Origin: Natrinema soli
GTDB taxonomy: Archaea; Halobacteriota; Halobacteria; Halobacteriales; Natrialbaceae
DNA: 15,459 bases
Direction of reading: 5' to 3'
NCBI RefSeq assembly: GCF_028618695.1
Contig: NZ_JAQIVI010000609.1
Location: 1 to 15,459 of the forward strand
Shown: positions 6,483 through 13,935 of the stretch, one piece after another
Numbering within the stretch: position 1 is the stretch's first letter
Layout: the number at the start of each line of letters is the position of its first letter
Program-made: the position numbers and the translations under genes
The notes under the pieces: model-generated
What the model was told of the DNA's origin: nothing
Database searches by the model: none
The model's input: the letters and a program-made list of their open reading frames with translations, nothing else

Positions 6483-6502
6483 CTGAGGATTTCAACAGAG
6501 CC
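6483..6502 (-). repeat. Right terminal inverted repeat
   Basis: Reads inward on the minus strand as GGCTCTGTTGAAATCCTCAG and is followed outward by the target duplicate AGATCGTT at 6503-6510. Confidence 0.7.
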
Positions 6503-6600
6503 AGATCGTTTCATTGTCATCTCGTTCCGACAATCGATCTCTGCTTCACCCCCATCCAGTGATACATCACCGGTTGAGGAGGCCCGACGCCAGCCTCGAG
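6503..6600. repeat. Diverged repeat copy B, right part, with target duplication
   Basis: Begins with the duplicated AGATCGTT and continues with blocks matching copy A: GTTCCGA, CGATCTCT, CTTCACCCCC, CCCGACG and CAGCCTC. Relative to copy A it carries about 16 extra bases (TCATTGTCATCTCGTT), which look like a small local duplication. With 4755-4786 it reconstitutes the pre-insertion sequence, including both arms of the copy A palindrome (9 of 11 positions). The IS-type element therefore landed in the left arm and loop of that stem. Confidence 0.55.
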
Positions 6601-6609
6601 TTGGCGGCT

Positions 6610-6696
6610 TACGTGTCCGAGCGGGGCATCAGCAAACCGTGTTGTGTCTGCGGGAGAGAAGCCGAGAGTCAGCGTGTTGAGCGTGGCCTGTACGTC
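6610..6696 (+). pseudogene. TnpB zinc-ribbon fragment (IS200/IS605)
   Basis: This reads YVSERGISKPCCVCG then REAESQRVERGLYV. It corresponds to the C-terminal zinc ribbon of haloarchaeal TnpB nucleases, where the standard text is DTSK-x-C-x2-CGR...RVERGLYVC followed by a second Cys pair. Here only the first CxxC remains: the expected Cys after LYV is Ser and the similarity stops there. It is about 29 codons long, so it is a scrap and not a working nuclease. It lies in the frame of the downstream transporter, so gene finders may wrongly fuse the two. Confidence 0.65.
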
Positions 6697-6740
6697 TCCA
6701 CGATTGCTACAACACCTGTAGCAACTATATCAATGAACTG

Positions 6741-6746
6741 TTATAT
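6741..6746 (+). promoter_or_regulatory. TATA box of the MFS transporter gene
   Basis: TTATAT ends 25 bp before the GTG codon at 6772, the spacing for a leaderless haloarchaeal transcript. It also argues against starts upstream of 6746. Confidence 0.5.
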
Positions 6747-6771
6747 GCGGGCAGATTGTTCCGTTCTTGAT

Positions 6772-7983
6772 GTGACCAACCAACCGTCGAATATCTCCCA
6801 ATCCTCTGACGGCATCCCCCGTAAAGTCCGGTCAGCACGCGTCGCGAACAGTATTGCGTTTGTCATCCTTGGTGCTATCTTCGCGACGTGGGCGGTCCGC
6901 ATCCCAGCCATCGAGTCACTCTTCCACCTCACTAAGACAGACATCAGTATCGCGCTCCTTGGACTCGCTGTTGGAAGCATCCTAGGCCTGATCGCCAGCG
7001 GTGCTCTCGTCGCCCGCTACAGTGCCAAGGCGGTTGTCCGCCTCGCGATCATCACCTACTGTCTTCTCCTCCCAGTCATCTCCTTCTCGGGCGGCCTGTA
7101 TACCCTCCTCATCATTCTGGTCGGATTCGGATTCGGAAAGGGTCTCCTCGACGTCGCCGCAAACACGCAAGCGCTTCACATCGAACAGGCCTATTCCCGA
7201 CAGATTATGGGTAGCTTCCATGCGCTCTACAGCGCCGGTGCGCTCCTCGGTTCGCTCATCGGTGCTCTCTTCACTAGCCTCGGACTATCAGCACAGAGTC
7301 ACTTTCTCATCCTCGCCGCTACGTTCCTCAGTATCGGTCTCACGGCAAGCGTATGGCTCCTCCCCTCGGAAGAAGATGAGAGCGAGGACACGAATTCCGA
7401 ACTCGCACTCCCTTCCAGAGAGATACTCGGGTTCTGCCTCATCGGGTTCTGCGCGCTGCTTATCGAAGGGATCGCAAACGACTGGAGTGCCGTCTTCTTG
7501 ACGGGGGCGGCTGGTGCACGTCCAGCGGTCGCCGCACTCGGATTCGCCGCGTTCGCGCTGGCGATGACGCTCGGTCGGTTTGCCGCCGACCGTGCCGTCG
7601 ATACGGTCGGTCCTCGCCGATTCATTCAGCTGACGGCAGCTATCGCCGCCCTTGGAGTCATCGTCACGCTCGTCCCGATCCCACCGGTCACGCTTTTCGG
7701 CTTCGGGATCCTCGGCTTCGGGATCGGTGGCGTTGCCCCAGTCAATGTCAGTCTCGTCGGCCAAGCCGACCTCAACCGGTCGGCGGAATCAGCCGTCGCT
7801 GCCGTCTCTACCTCGAGCTACGCTGGCTTCGCGGCCGGCCCAGTCGCAATCGGACTCCTAGCGGATGCCACCTCACTCCGGGTCGCCTTCCTCCCGGCAA
7901 TCGGCGTCGCCGCCGTCATCGCGACACTTACGTTCACACTCCCCACGAGCGGCAACACAGCCTCAGCAGTAGGCTCGGACTAA
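6772..7983 (+). CDS. MFS transporter (YbjJ-like), GTG start
   Basis: A 403-residue protein with about 12 predicted hydrophobic segments. The first is near residues 24-45 (ANSIAFVILGAIFATWAVRI). An acidic loop (SEEDESEDTNSE) separates the two six-helix halves. The second half opens with EGIANDWSAVFL, close to the EG-x2-DWS-x2-(Y/F)L pattern of YbjJ-type major facilitator proteins. Substrate and direction are unknown. The open frame extends to 6514 but that part is repeat and TnpB remnant. The GTG at 6772 was chosen for its distance from TTATAT; an ATG at 6733 lies upstream of that box and one at 6745 overlaps it. The 3' end overlaps the convergent TrmB gene by 4 bp. Confidence 0.85.
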   Translation: MTNQPSNISQSSDGIPRKVRSARVANSIAFVILGAIFATWAVRIPAIESLFHLTKTDISIALLGLAVGSILGLIASGALVARYSAKAVVRLAIITYCLLLPVISFSGGLYTLLIILVGFGFGKGLLDVAANTQALHIEQAYSRQIMGSFHALYSAGALLGSLIGALFTSLGLSAQSHFLILAATFLSIGLTASVWLLPSEEDESEDTNSELALPSREILGFCLIGFCALLIEGIANDWSAVFLTGAAGARPAVAALGFAAFALAMTLGRFAADRAVDTVGPRRFIQLTAAIAALGVIVTLVPIPPVTLFGFGILGFGIGGVAPVNVSLVGQADLNRSAESAVAAVSTSSYAGFAAGPVAIGLLADATSLRVAFLPAIGVAAVIATLTFTLPTSGNTASAVGSD

Positions 7984-9068
7984 GAGGGGCGGAGATCCAT
8001 CGGCTCGGAGAGCTCTTCGATGGTGAGGCGGTCGGCCGCGATATCCTCGATTGCCGCACCAGGCCCCCCGACGGTGTATTGGGTATCGTTGGCTTCGAAG
8101 ACGACGGTGGCCTTCGCTGCGAGTTCGAGCAGCGTCGCCGGTGTCTCGTCGCGGACACCCGTGTACTCGACGGCGTTGAACTCACCAGAAAGGGAGACCT
8201 GCCGTCCGTCCGCTCTCGACGTCCCGATTACGTGGCCCCGGATCGTCGCGTCGGCATCAAGCGCGGGTTCGATGCCACGTACGCAGTCGGTTATTTCGAC
8301 GAACGTGAACGGGGCATCAGAACTGCGAGCATCGTAGACAATGTCGTAGACCTCACGTAGCCGAGTGAGGAAGTACCAGTGGAAAACATAGGCTGTCGCG
8401 TAGTCGTCGACGAGGACACCGTATTCGTTCGTCTGACGGCCGCGAGTCGAGTAACACGCTTGCTGCCGGTCTGCCAATAAGAGAAATGGACCAGGGAGTG
8501 TCCGTCGTCGCACCTCGTGACAGAGCCCCTGAAGCTCCGCGGGAGCTGGCGGTGTCTCATCGGGCGGAACGAACAGGGACAGATGAATTCGGACGCCGCG
8601 CTCGTAGGCCGCTCGAAGCACGGAGCGGAGCCGCTCAACCTGTGTGTCCGTCGCAGCGAGCTGAAGGTGGTTCTCGGCATCCGAGATGACCGTTCGGGCG
8701 TGATCGAAGACGGTGCGAAATCGCCGAACGACACTTACCTCGCCCTCTATTTCGTCGGGGGCGTCATAGCGGTCCTCGATGGCGGTAATCGCGTTCTCGA
8801 ACCGACTGACAGTCGACCGAAGCGAGGCGAGCGCGTCGCTTGGGTTGACGGGATGAGCGGTGAGGGTCTCTTGATCGTAGAGCGTAACATAGCCCCCGTC
8901 TTCGAGGGATCGCAGAACGTCGTAGATACGCGCCCGTGGCACGGTGCTGGCCGTCGCGAGTTCGCTCGCCGCTGACGGCCCCATCTCCAATAGCATGACG
9001 TACGCGTCAGCCTCGTACGGCGAAAACTCAGCTTTTTCCAATATTCTGCAAAGCTCATCTGACTCCAT
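7980..9068 (-). CDS. TrmB-family transcriptional regulator
   Basis: A 362-residue protein with the three-part TrmB layout. The N-terminal winged helix (residues 1-75) contains FSPYEADAYVMLLEMGPSAA, ATASTVPRARIYDVL and the wing GGYVTLYDQ. A short coiled coil follows (SRFENAITAIEDRYD), then a phospholipase-D-like middle domain (ENHLQLAATDTQVERLRSVL, YERGVRIHLSLFV) and the C-terminal effector domain (RGHVIGTSRADGRQVSL). TrmB proteins sense sugars and switch transport or metabolic genes. The neighbour is a transporter but the genes converge, so control of it would have to act at the distant promoter near 6.74 kb. No operator pair was found to support this. The start is ATG 9066-9068. Confidence 0.9.
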   Translation of the reverse strand: MESDELCRILEKAEFSPYEADAYVMLLEMGPSAASELATASTVPRARIYDVLRSLEDGGYVTLYDQETLTAHPVNPSDALASLRSTVSRFENAITAIEDRYDAPDEIEGEVSVVRRFRTVFDHARTVISDAENHLQLAATDTQVERLRSVLRAAYERGVRIHLSLFVPPDETPPAPAELQGLCHEVRRRTLPGPFLLLADRQQACYSTRGRQTNEYGVLVDDYATAYVFHWYFLTRLREVYDIVYDARSSDAPFTFVEITDCVRGIEPALDADATIRGHVIGTSRADGRQVSLSGEFNAVEYTGVRDETPATLLELAAKATVVFEANDTQYTVGGPGAAIEDIAADRLTIEELSEPMDLRPS

Positions 9069-9110
9069 TCATGCTGCATTCCGTTGTCCAGTCGCCTAAC
9101 TCTTGGTGAC

Positions 9111-9141
9111 ATCCTCCCCGGCCTAAACGCCGGGGCTTCCC
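9111..9141 (-). mobile_element. Second TnpB-type terminal hairpin relic
   Basis: CCCCGGC (9116-9122), a 6-nt loop and GCCGGGG (9129-9135) lie in the context GTGACATCCTC...CTTCCCA. On the minus strand this is GGGAAGCCCCGGC...GCCGGGGAGGATGTCAC, essentially the standard end of haloarchaeal IS200/IS605 TnpB elements, closer to it than the 1555-1574 copy. No tnpB frame survives upstream (9142-9344 on the minus strand). It lies about 45 bp upstream of the trmB start, so it sits in that gene's promoter region. Confidence 0.5.
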
Positions 9142-9344
9142 ACGCCCACCAATGCGCGGATCGTTGAATCACTGCTGAAGAACCATCTCAGGTCACTAGT
9201 CGAGGAGAGGGTTCACTTCGGTAAACGCTCTCAAGGGTATCTATCGGTTCGTCCGCGCGCTACACGCCGGTTTTCGGTTGATACTCGGTGATAGGAAACA
9301 GCCCGCGAACCCCGGTCCACTTGAATCGGAGTTATGCGATCGTA

Positions 9345-9677
9345 TCACGCATCCCCGTTTCGCTTATCGAGAACACGGTATTGACGAGGTTGTTCGCCTT
9401 CCGGATAGATCTGAACGTATCCGGTTGGACAGTACGGTTGGGTCATGAAGTCGGGGGTATCCGGGAAGGTGTTCGCGAGTCTTGTGTCTTCATCGATCCC
9501 TCCAATATCGGTTACCAATTTGAGATATGACGGCAGTTTCACAACGAGACTTCCTTCGTATCCAATAAACTCGGCTGGGGTCTCGAGTCCAGCCTCATCG
9601 AACGTGAGCTCTCCAGCATCGATGACCTCGGTTGTCTCATTTTCACTGGTCGCACCCCGATTGAATAAGCCCCACAT
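9345..9677 (-). CDS. Hypothetical acidic protein
   Basis: A 110-residue, strongly acidic soluble protein starting MWGLFNRGATSENETTE, with a central PAEFIGYEGSLVVKLPSYL and later YCPTGYVQIYPEGEQPRQY. No domain was recognised and there is no membrane segment or signal peptide. Codon choice and acidity suit a haloarchaeal gene. An AT-rich TATA-like CAATAAATT lies about 30 bp upstream on the same strand, with the palindrome ATGATATCAT between it and the start. It seems to be a single-gene unit. Confidence 0.55.
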   Translation of the reverse strand: MWGLFNRGATSENETTEVIDAGELTFDEAGLETPAEFIGYEGSLVVKLPSYLKLVTDIGGIDEDTRLANTFPDTPDFMTQPYCPTGYVQIYPEGEQPRQYRVLDKRNGDA

Positions 9678-9689
9678 TCTGGTCTACCC

Positions 9690-9713
9690 ATGATATCATT
9701 TGAGGAATTTATT
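9690..9713 (-). promoter_or_regulatory. TATA-like element and palindrome upstream of the 110-aa gene
   Basis: ATGATATCAT (9690-9699) is a perfect 10-bp palindrome between the AT-rich element near 9705-9713 and the start at 9677. The position fits an operator or initiator-region site. A 10-bp palindrome in AT-rich DNA can also arise by chance. Confidence 0.3.
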
Positions 9714-9808
9714 GAATATTTTGTGGTCTCAGTACATTGCCGGTTTTGTTCGAAATTGACAGCCTCCGTCGAGAGACCTCTTCTAGATTTAGCTGAGCCG
9801 AAGCGCTA

Positions 9809-9949
9809 ATGCCCCTTTCTCAAGGACCAAAGGTCCGGCGGCGGACGCTTGACAACCTCGCGGCGGATGTCGCGGTCCTTGCACACTACCACCCGGCGTT
9901 ACTCGCCGAGGTCCGGGCGATTCTCTGTGACGAGGCCGACCCAGAGTAA
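9809..9949 (+). CDS. Hypothetical 46-residue protein
   Basis: ATG 9809 to TAA 9947-9949 encodes MPLSQGPKVRRRTLDNLAAD and then HYHPALLAEVRAILCDEADPE. Third positions are mostly G or C and the second half looks like an amphipathic helix with an acidic end, unlike the surrounding non-coding frames. No family was recognised. It could be a complete small protein or a scrap of a larger plasmid gene. An AT-rich region (9690-9760) lies upstream and could supply a promoter. Confidence 0.42.
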   Translation: MPLSQGPKVRRRTLDNLAADVAVLAHYHPALLAEVRAILCDEADPE

Positions 9950-10670
9950 GCGGCTGGTGGGGCCACCAGTCCCGTCTGTCTGCGTCTCGTCCGTCCCTGC
10001 TCGACCCGCACTCCCATCCCTCGAGTCGTGCGCTGTGCCGGCCTCGGTGCTGCCAGTTGGCTCCCGGAGGGGAGAGTACAGATACACTCGTAGTTCCGCT
10101 GGAGCAATGCCCTGTCCAGAGGTCACGGAACGATCCCGCCGCTCTCCCCCGAGACGTGGGGAGCCACCGCTGATCCACCACCTCCTCCGGCAAGGACCGA
10201 CGATGGCCGCCCGGCCATGCCCAACACCGTCGTCGATTCGGCTCCCCCGAATGAGCAGCCAACTCACCAGACGCCGGCGTGCCATCTCGGTGCCCGCGGA
10301 CCGACTGCCGTGACGGTTAGTGGCCCTACAGATGCGAGCCCCCGCCTGACTCGTCTCGCTTCGTTCGTCGCACCTGTCGCGATCACAGCTGAACCGCCGG
10401 CAACTGCCGCAGGGATCGAGACGTGGGTTACTTACATCCTGGGACAATCCCCATATTTCCGATAGGAATAACCTAGATGGGAATTTGAGCCGATCGGGCC
10501 GGCTGTGTGGGACCTGACAGAGACGTGGCCGTCGAACGCGTCACCCCTTCTTGCAGGCCAGACCGGCTCCCGGGCACACACCCGCGGCCGTGACTGAGCG
10601 CATCAGGGCCAGAAGACGAGCGGTCCCTGTCACCCGTAGTGTTGCAGATCATGCGACTAGCTAGCAAGCA
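9950..10670. other. 720-bp GC-rich stretch without a convincing gene
   Basis: Several frames stay open because stops are rare in this GC-rich DNA. None shows a known motif or clear preference over the others. A plus-strand frame at 10217-10465 (82 codons, ending TWVTYILGQSPYFR) is the most gene-like but rich in Pro, Ala and Thr, and unassigned. An imperfect inverted repeat (AATCCCCAT / ATGGGAATT) flanks the AT-rich patch near 10446-10485. No origin-recognition boxes were seen. Confidence 0.35.
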
Positions 10671-10710
10671 TTATACTCTCGGCGTCCAATAGGAGTCGTG
10701 ACGGAGACCC

Positions 10711-11058
10711 ATGCCAGCACTATCCCCAGACACCGTAGCGCTCGCCCTTCCACGTGATGACCTGTGGGTGCTCCACCATGTGTTGCTCGAGCGTCTTGAC
10801 GCGGAACGGACCGCCCCAGCGCCCGCCTCGATCGATCCGCCACCACTGGCGGTGTACCGGGTATTCGACACTCTTGAGGCCGGCGAGACCTCCGTTCGGA
10901 TCACGGATCTCGAGGCGGTCACGGACGTGTTGCGCCACGACGGCGCCTGCCCGCCGTGGTGTCTCGGCTGCGCTCGCCTCGCAGCGCTACGCCAACGGCT
11001 CATGCAGTTGTCTGAGCGCCAGCAACCGTCGGACACGTACGAGATCGCAGACGATTGA
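10711..11058 (+). CDS. Conserved-looking hypothetical protein (possible DUF7853-like)
   Basis: A 115-residue soluble protein beginning MPALSPDTVALALPRDDLW, followed by VLHHVLLERLD. The central part (PLAVYRVFDTLEAGETSVRI) and LEAVTDVLRHD read as alternating helices. A Cys-rich stretch CPPWCLGCARL near residue 80 could bind metal. The opening pattern of a DDLWVLHHVLLERL helix is like short haloarchaeal DUF7853-type proteins, an uncertain match. A TTATAC element is at about 10671-10676 and GGAG occurs just before the ATG. It precedes the truncated orc1 copy on the same strand with 345 bp between. Confidence 0.6.
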   Translation: MPALSPDTVALALPRDDLWVLHHVLLERLDAERTAPAPASIDPPPLAVYRVFDTLEAGETSVRITDLEAVTDVLRHDGACPPWCLGCARLAALRQRLMQLSERQQPSDTYEIADD

Positions 11059-11350
11059 GGCCGCAACTCGTCCCACTGGGGCTGCGAGGGGTGGCGAGTC
11101 GCCGGGCCGACTCGGGGCGTGGAGACAACAGGGCAACAACTGCGTCACCGAGACCGTCTGTACCGACTGCGTCGGTGCTGACACCACATTCAGGAGCCCC
11201 ACACGCCACAGTCACGGGAGGACGTACTGGCAAAGAGACTCGAGGTTCTTTCATGGGCGGACACGCGCTACATGCCGCCCATTTCCTGTCAGTCCAACTA
11301 TCGCAAGCCACACGCGGATCGCAGTACCCACCAGCGGCCAGGTGAGCAGC
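11059..11350. other. Spacer upstream of the truncated orc1 copy
   Basis: About 290 bp without a supported gene. No iterons or origin-recognition boxes of the known haloarchaeal type (G-rich tail next to a GAAAC-like core) were found by eye. Similarity to the other orc1 copy's upstream region begins only at 11351. Confidence 0.35.
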
Positions 11351-11713
11351 CGGGCGATACGTTCATCGGTCACACGCGACTACCACAGCCACCCCCGATT
11401 CGTATGAGCAAGTACGACGATCTCTTCGCCGAGACCGCGCCTACCGATAGCGTCTTCGCCGACAAGGGCGCGCTCGATCCCCTCGCGGAGCCCGCGGAGA
11501 TCCACGCCCGCAACGCCCAGGAACGCGAGCTCGCCAGGATCCTCACCGGCGTCGATGACGGCTCCCACCCGCCGACGGTCTCGGTGGACGGCCCGCCCGG
11601 CACGGGCAAGACGCTCACGACGCGGCGGGAGTTCGCCGCCCGCCACGATGCCGTTATGGTGGAGTACGTGACTCTCACGGAGTGTCGCACGCTGTTCAGT
11701 GCGGCCAACGAGA
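11351..11713 (+). repeat. Direct repeat containing the orc1 5' region, copy 1
   Basis: Aligns with 14683-15054 over its whole length: 53 bp of upstream DNA ending CGATTCGT plus the first 310 bp of the orc1 frame. Identity is roughly 85% by eye and nearly complete over the first 80 coding bases. The 363/372-bp length difference is exactly the 9-bp in-frame deletion in this copy. Similarity ends inside the codon after AACGAG. Confidence 0.8.
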
Positions 11714-11721
11714 ATGTATAA
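11404..11721 (+). pseudogene. orc1: Orc1/Cdc6 replication initiator, truncated copy
   Basis: Encodes 105 residues from MSKYDDLFAETAPTDSVFAD through the Walker A motif GPPGTGKT and ends ECRTLFSAANENV-stop, where the longer copy continues ILVELTGEKK. The Walker B, sensor and winged-helix domains of a roughly 400-residue Orc1 are absent. Three residues (VCQ) after Walker A are deleted relative to the other copy, and GYLPP is GSHPP. It cannot act as an initiator. It could be expressed as a short peptide, but it more likely marks a recombination junction with the AT-richer amidase block that follows. Confidence 0.82.
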
Positions 11722-11743
11722 CGAATTCTAGCTGGTAATATAT

Positions 11744-11751
11744 GTATTATA
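11744..11751 (+). promoter_or_regulatory. TATA-like element upstream of the amidase gene
   Basis: TATTATAC within an AT-rich patch ends 38 bp before the ATG at 11790, implying a short leader of about 10-15 nt. The patch begins right after the truncated orc1 stop, so the promoter came with the amidase segment. Confidence 0.42.
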
Positions 11752-11789
11752 CAAACAGTTAACATTGGTGATATCGTTGGACAAATTGT

Positions 11790-13631
11790 ATGTCAGAAGA
11801 CGAAAGGGACACGAATCGTAGTAGAAATCCCACATATAGTGGTGGTAGTGGATATAGAATAAACAGACGATTGATTCTTCGGTCAGCTGGGGCACTGAGC
11901 GGTGCAAGCCTCATCTCAGGTATAGCAGGTGCACGTGGCCCGCCGGATGGGAAGCCTGAAGGTCCGCCCGACGACAAACCAGCGAGTCCGTCAAAGTTCG
12001 ATCCAATTGAGGCTACGGCATCTGAACTCCGTAAGTTATACAGAACAAATCAGATCTCGGTCAGTGCCGTCGTCAAACAATATCTGGAGCGGATCCGAGC
12101 ATACGAGGATGAACTCGGCGCCATCATTCGCGTTAATCCAGATGTCATGGAACGAGCAGCCGAGTTAGACGCTGCACTTGAATCAAATGAGCTAGTCGGA
12201 CCCCTTCACGGAATCCCAGTGCTACTCAAGGATAACCACGACACTGCAGATATCCCGACTACGGCCGGATCAGTCTCGCTAAAGGATTCGACGCCATCCG
12301 ACAATGCCACAATCGTATCGTGGATCCGCGAAGCTGGCGGTATTGTCCTCGCTAAGACCAACCTGAGCGAGTTCGCATTCTCGTATAATACAGTCAGTTC
12401 ACTCGGTGGCGTAACGTACAACGCGTACGAGCTAACGCACTCCGCTGGTGGATCAAGTGGTGGGACAGGAGCCGGTATCGCAGCAGGTCTTGGCGTCCTA
12501 GGAACTGGCTCAGATACAGGAGGATCTGTCCGAGTACCGGCAGCAGCCAACAGTCTCGTCGGTCTCCGTCCTTCGACTGGGCTCATTAGTCGAGACGGAA
12601 TCGTCCCGCTAGCGCTCACTGAGGACACGTCTGGTCCAATGGCTCGTACAGTCACCGACACAGCGCTGCTAACCGATGTGATGGTCGGCTACGATTCCGC
12701 TGACCCTGAGACAGCCGAGAGTGTTCGGCGGACGCCCCACGCTGAAGGGAAGAGCTATACGGACTACCTGAATGAAGATGGTCTTGAGGGTGCCCGGATT
12801 GGTGTATTTCGTGACTGGGTCGGTCCGACGGACGACGAAGAGGATGAAGAGGTAGTTGCAGACGCAGAAGCGGTTGCTGGAGTGTTCAACGACGCCCTTG
12901 ACGATCTCAGGGATGCAGGTGCTGCCCTTGTCGATCCGGTTACACCACCCTCTTGGGACTTCATCAACGAGGCAAACGTATCCACAAGTGACGAGTTCAA
13001 CCGGGATATCAACGGATATCTTGAGGACCTCGACGACGAAGATGCTCCCGACTCACTGAAAGAGATTGTTGAGTCCGGTGAATACGCACCCGAGATCTGT
13101 TCTATCCGCTCTCGGGAAGAGGTAGATGAAGATGCACTTGACGAGAACACCGACTACCTATACGGCCTGAGCCAGCGTGATGATCTCCAACAGGCCGTTC
13201 TCAGCACGATGGCTGAACACGATCTTGATGCAATCGTGTACCCGCCACTCAGACACACCCCGCCCCAACTCGATACGGACGAACCGTGGGGTTCAAACGC
13301 GCAGTTCTCCCCGGCACTGGAGTTCCCGTCGATGACCGTTCCAGCCGGCTTCACTGAGGACTATTCGCTACCAGTCGGGATCGAATTCCTGGCTCGAGAG
13401 TACCAAGAAGAACTGCTCTTTGAGCTAGCCTACGCGTATGAACAGGTGAGTTCAGGACGACGTCCTCCAGAGAACTTCGGGCCAGTCGAACAGTCGATCG
13501 ACGAGTGGTCACCGGAGACAATCAAGTCGTGGAACGAGAGCCAGCATCGGAACCGGACGGCGAAACTCCTCGGCTGCGACGATGATCCGCCAGATCTGAA
13601 GACAATCGGCGGCGGGTCTGAATCTGGATAA
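11790..13631 (+). CDS. Amidase-signature family hydrolase, probable Tat substrate
   Basis: A 613-residue amidase-signature enzyme. The Ser-cisSer-Lys triad can be placed at Lys147 (GIPVLLKDN), Ser222 (SAGGSSGGTGAG) and Ser246 (GSDTGGSVRVPAA), with the usual 24-residue gap between the serines. Such enzymes hydrolyse carboxamides through an acyl-Ser intermediate; the substrate is not readable here. The N-terminus holds a twin-arginine pair in INRRLILRSAGALSGASLIS, followed by a Pro/Gly/Asp linker (residues 49-68). This suggests Tat export, common in haloarchaea, with the motif slightly off consensus. It is longer than many amidases because of the leader and an acidic insertion (about 350-440). 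The gene is visibly less GC-rich than the orc1 copies flanking it, suggesting separate origin. It has no operon partner. Confidence 0.9.
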   Translation: MSEDERDTNRSRNPTYSGGSGYRINRRLILRSAGALSGASLISGIAGARGPPDGKPEGPPDDKPASPSKFDPIEATASELRKLYRTNQISVSAVVKQYLERIRAYEDELGAIIRVNPDVMERAAELDAALESNELVGPLHGIPVLLKDNHDTADIPTTAGSVSLKDSTPSDNATIVSWIREAGGIVLAKTNLSEFAFSYNTVSSLGGVTYNAYELTHSAGGSSGGTGAGIAAGLGVLGTGSDTGGSVRVPAAANSLVGLRPSTGLISRDGIVPLALTEDTSGPMARTVTDTALLTDVMVGYDSADPETAESVRRTPHAEGKSYTDYLNEDGLEGARIGVFRDWVGPTDDEEDEEVVADAEAVAGVFNDALDDLRDAGAALVDPVTPPSWDFINEANVSTSDEFNRDINGYLEDLDDEDAPDSLKEIVESGEYAPEICSIRSREEVDEDALDENTDYLYGLSQRDDLQQAVLSTMAEHDLDAIVYPPLRHTPPQLDTDEPWGSNAQFSPALEFPSMTVPAGFTEDYSLPVGIEFLAREYQEELLFELAYAYEQVSSGRRPPENFGPVEQSIDEWSPETIKSWNESQHRNRTAKLLGCDDDPPDLKTIGGGSESG

Positions 13632-13724
13632 CCTCACAATGGCAGAAGTCGGCTAGTTGGTTTTCTCATGCACGACTGGTGACGAAATCTGTTTCGGTAG
13701 TCTAAATTTCGAAGGTGGCTATGC

Positions 13725-13922
13725 ATGATAAATCTGCCTGACCGGCCTCTGGACAAGTGGGCCATGATGTCGCGTAACAAACGCGAAGGACCTCCCCCTT
13801 TCCGCTGGATAATTGAACCCATTGCCGAACCGGTCGAACTCCCACTGAAGGGCGAAAGGAACCAGTGGATGACGGGACGGCCGAGAGGGGCGCGGATGGC
13901 GACACACAGACCGCGTGACTAG
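13725..13922 (+). CDS. Hypothetical small protein (doubtful)
   Basis: A 65-codon frame starting MINLPDRPLDKWAMM, with a smooth middle section REGPPPFRWIIEPIAEPVEL and a basic tail (GRPRGARMATHRPRD). No family was recognised and a competing minus-strand frame is equally long. Internal ATGs at 13764 and 13767 are alternative starts. The run of proline, glutamate and hydrophobic residues looks protein-like, so it may be a small gene or a leftover from a longer one. Confidence 0.3.
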   Translation: MINLPDRPLDKWAMMSRNKREGPPPFRWIIEPIAEPVELPLKGERNQWMTGRPRGARMATHRPRD

Positions 13923-13935
13923 CCATACCATCCCA

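Larger units (their letters stand above)
4787..6502. mobile_element. IS5-type element with passenger genes, transposase-defective
   Basis: The 1,716-bp segment starts GGCCTTGTTGAAACCCTCAG and ends with the reverse complement of GGCTCTGTTGAAATCCTCAG, inverted repeats matching at 17 of 20 positions. Both sides carry the identical 8-bp direct repeat AGATCGTT (4779-4786 and 6503-6510), a normal target duplication length for ISH1-like members of the IS5 family. The right end retains a transposase 5' part (6220-6450, minus strand) starting 52 bp inside the terminus, as in intact relatives. The remaining interior is not IS sequence but a membrane micro-protein gene and an oxidoreductase gene. It may have captured cargo and moved as a unit in trans, or cargo may have replaced the transposase after insertion. 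Confidence 0.72.

Noticed and set aside
6514..6771. N-terminal extension of the MFS transporter to 6514
   Set aside because: The extension is made of repeat copy B and a TnpB scrap, and lies upstream of the TATA box at 6741.
7980..7983. TrmB and MFS as one operon
   Set aside because: The genes are convergent and overlap only at their 3' ends.
9849..10447. Overlapping open frames of 150-180 codons on both strands
   Set aside because: All are Arg/Pro/Ser-rich translations of GC-rich DNA without motifs, and they contradict one another.
11059..11403. Replication origin with recognition boxes upstream of the truncated orc1
   Set aside because: No repeated boxes of the known haloarchaeal type were seen; the origin could lie outside the window.
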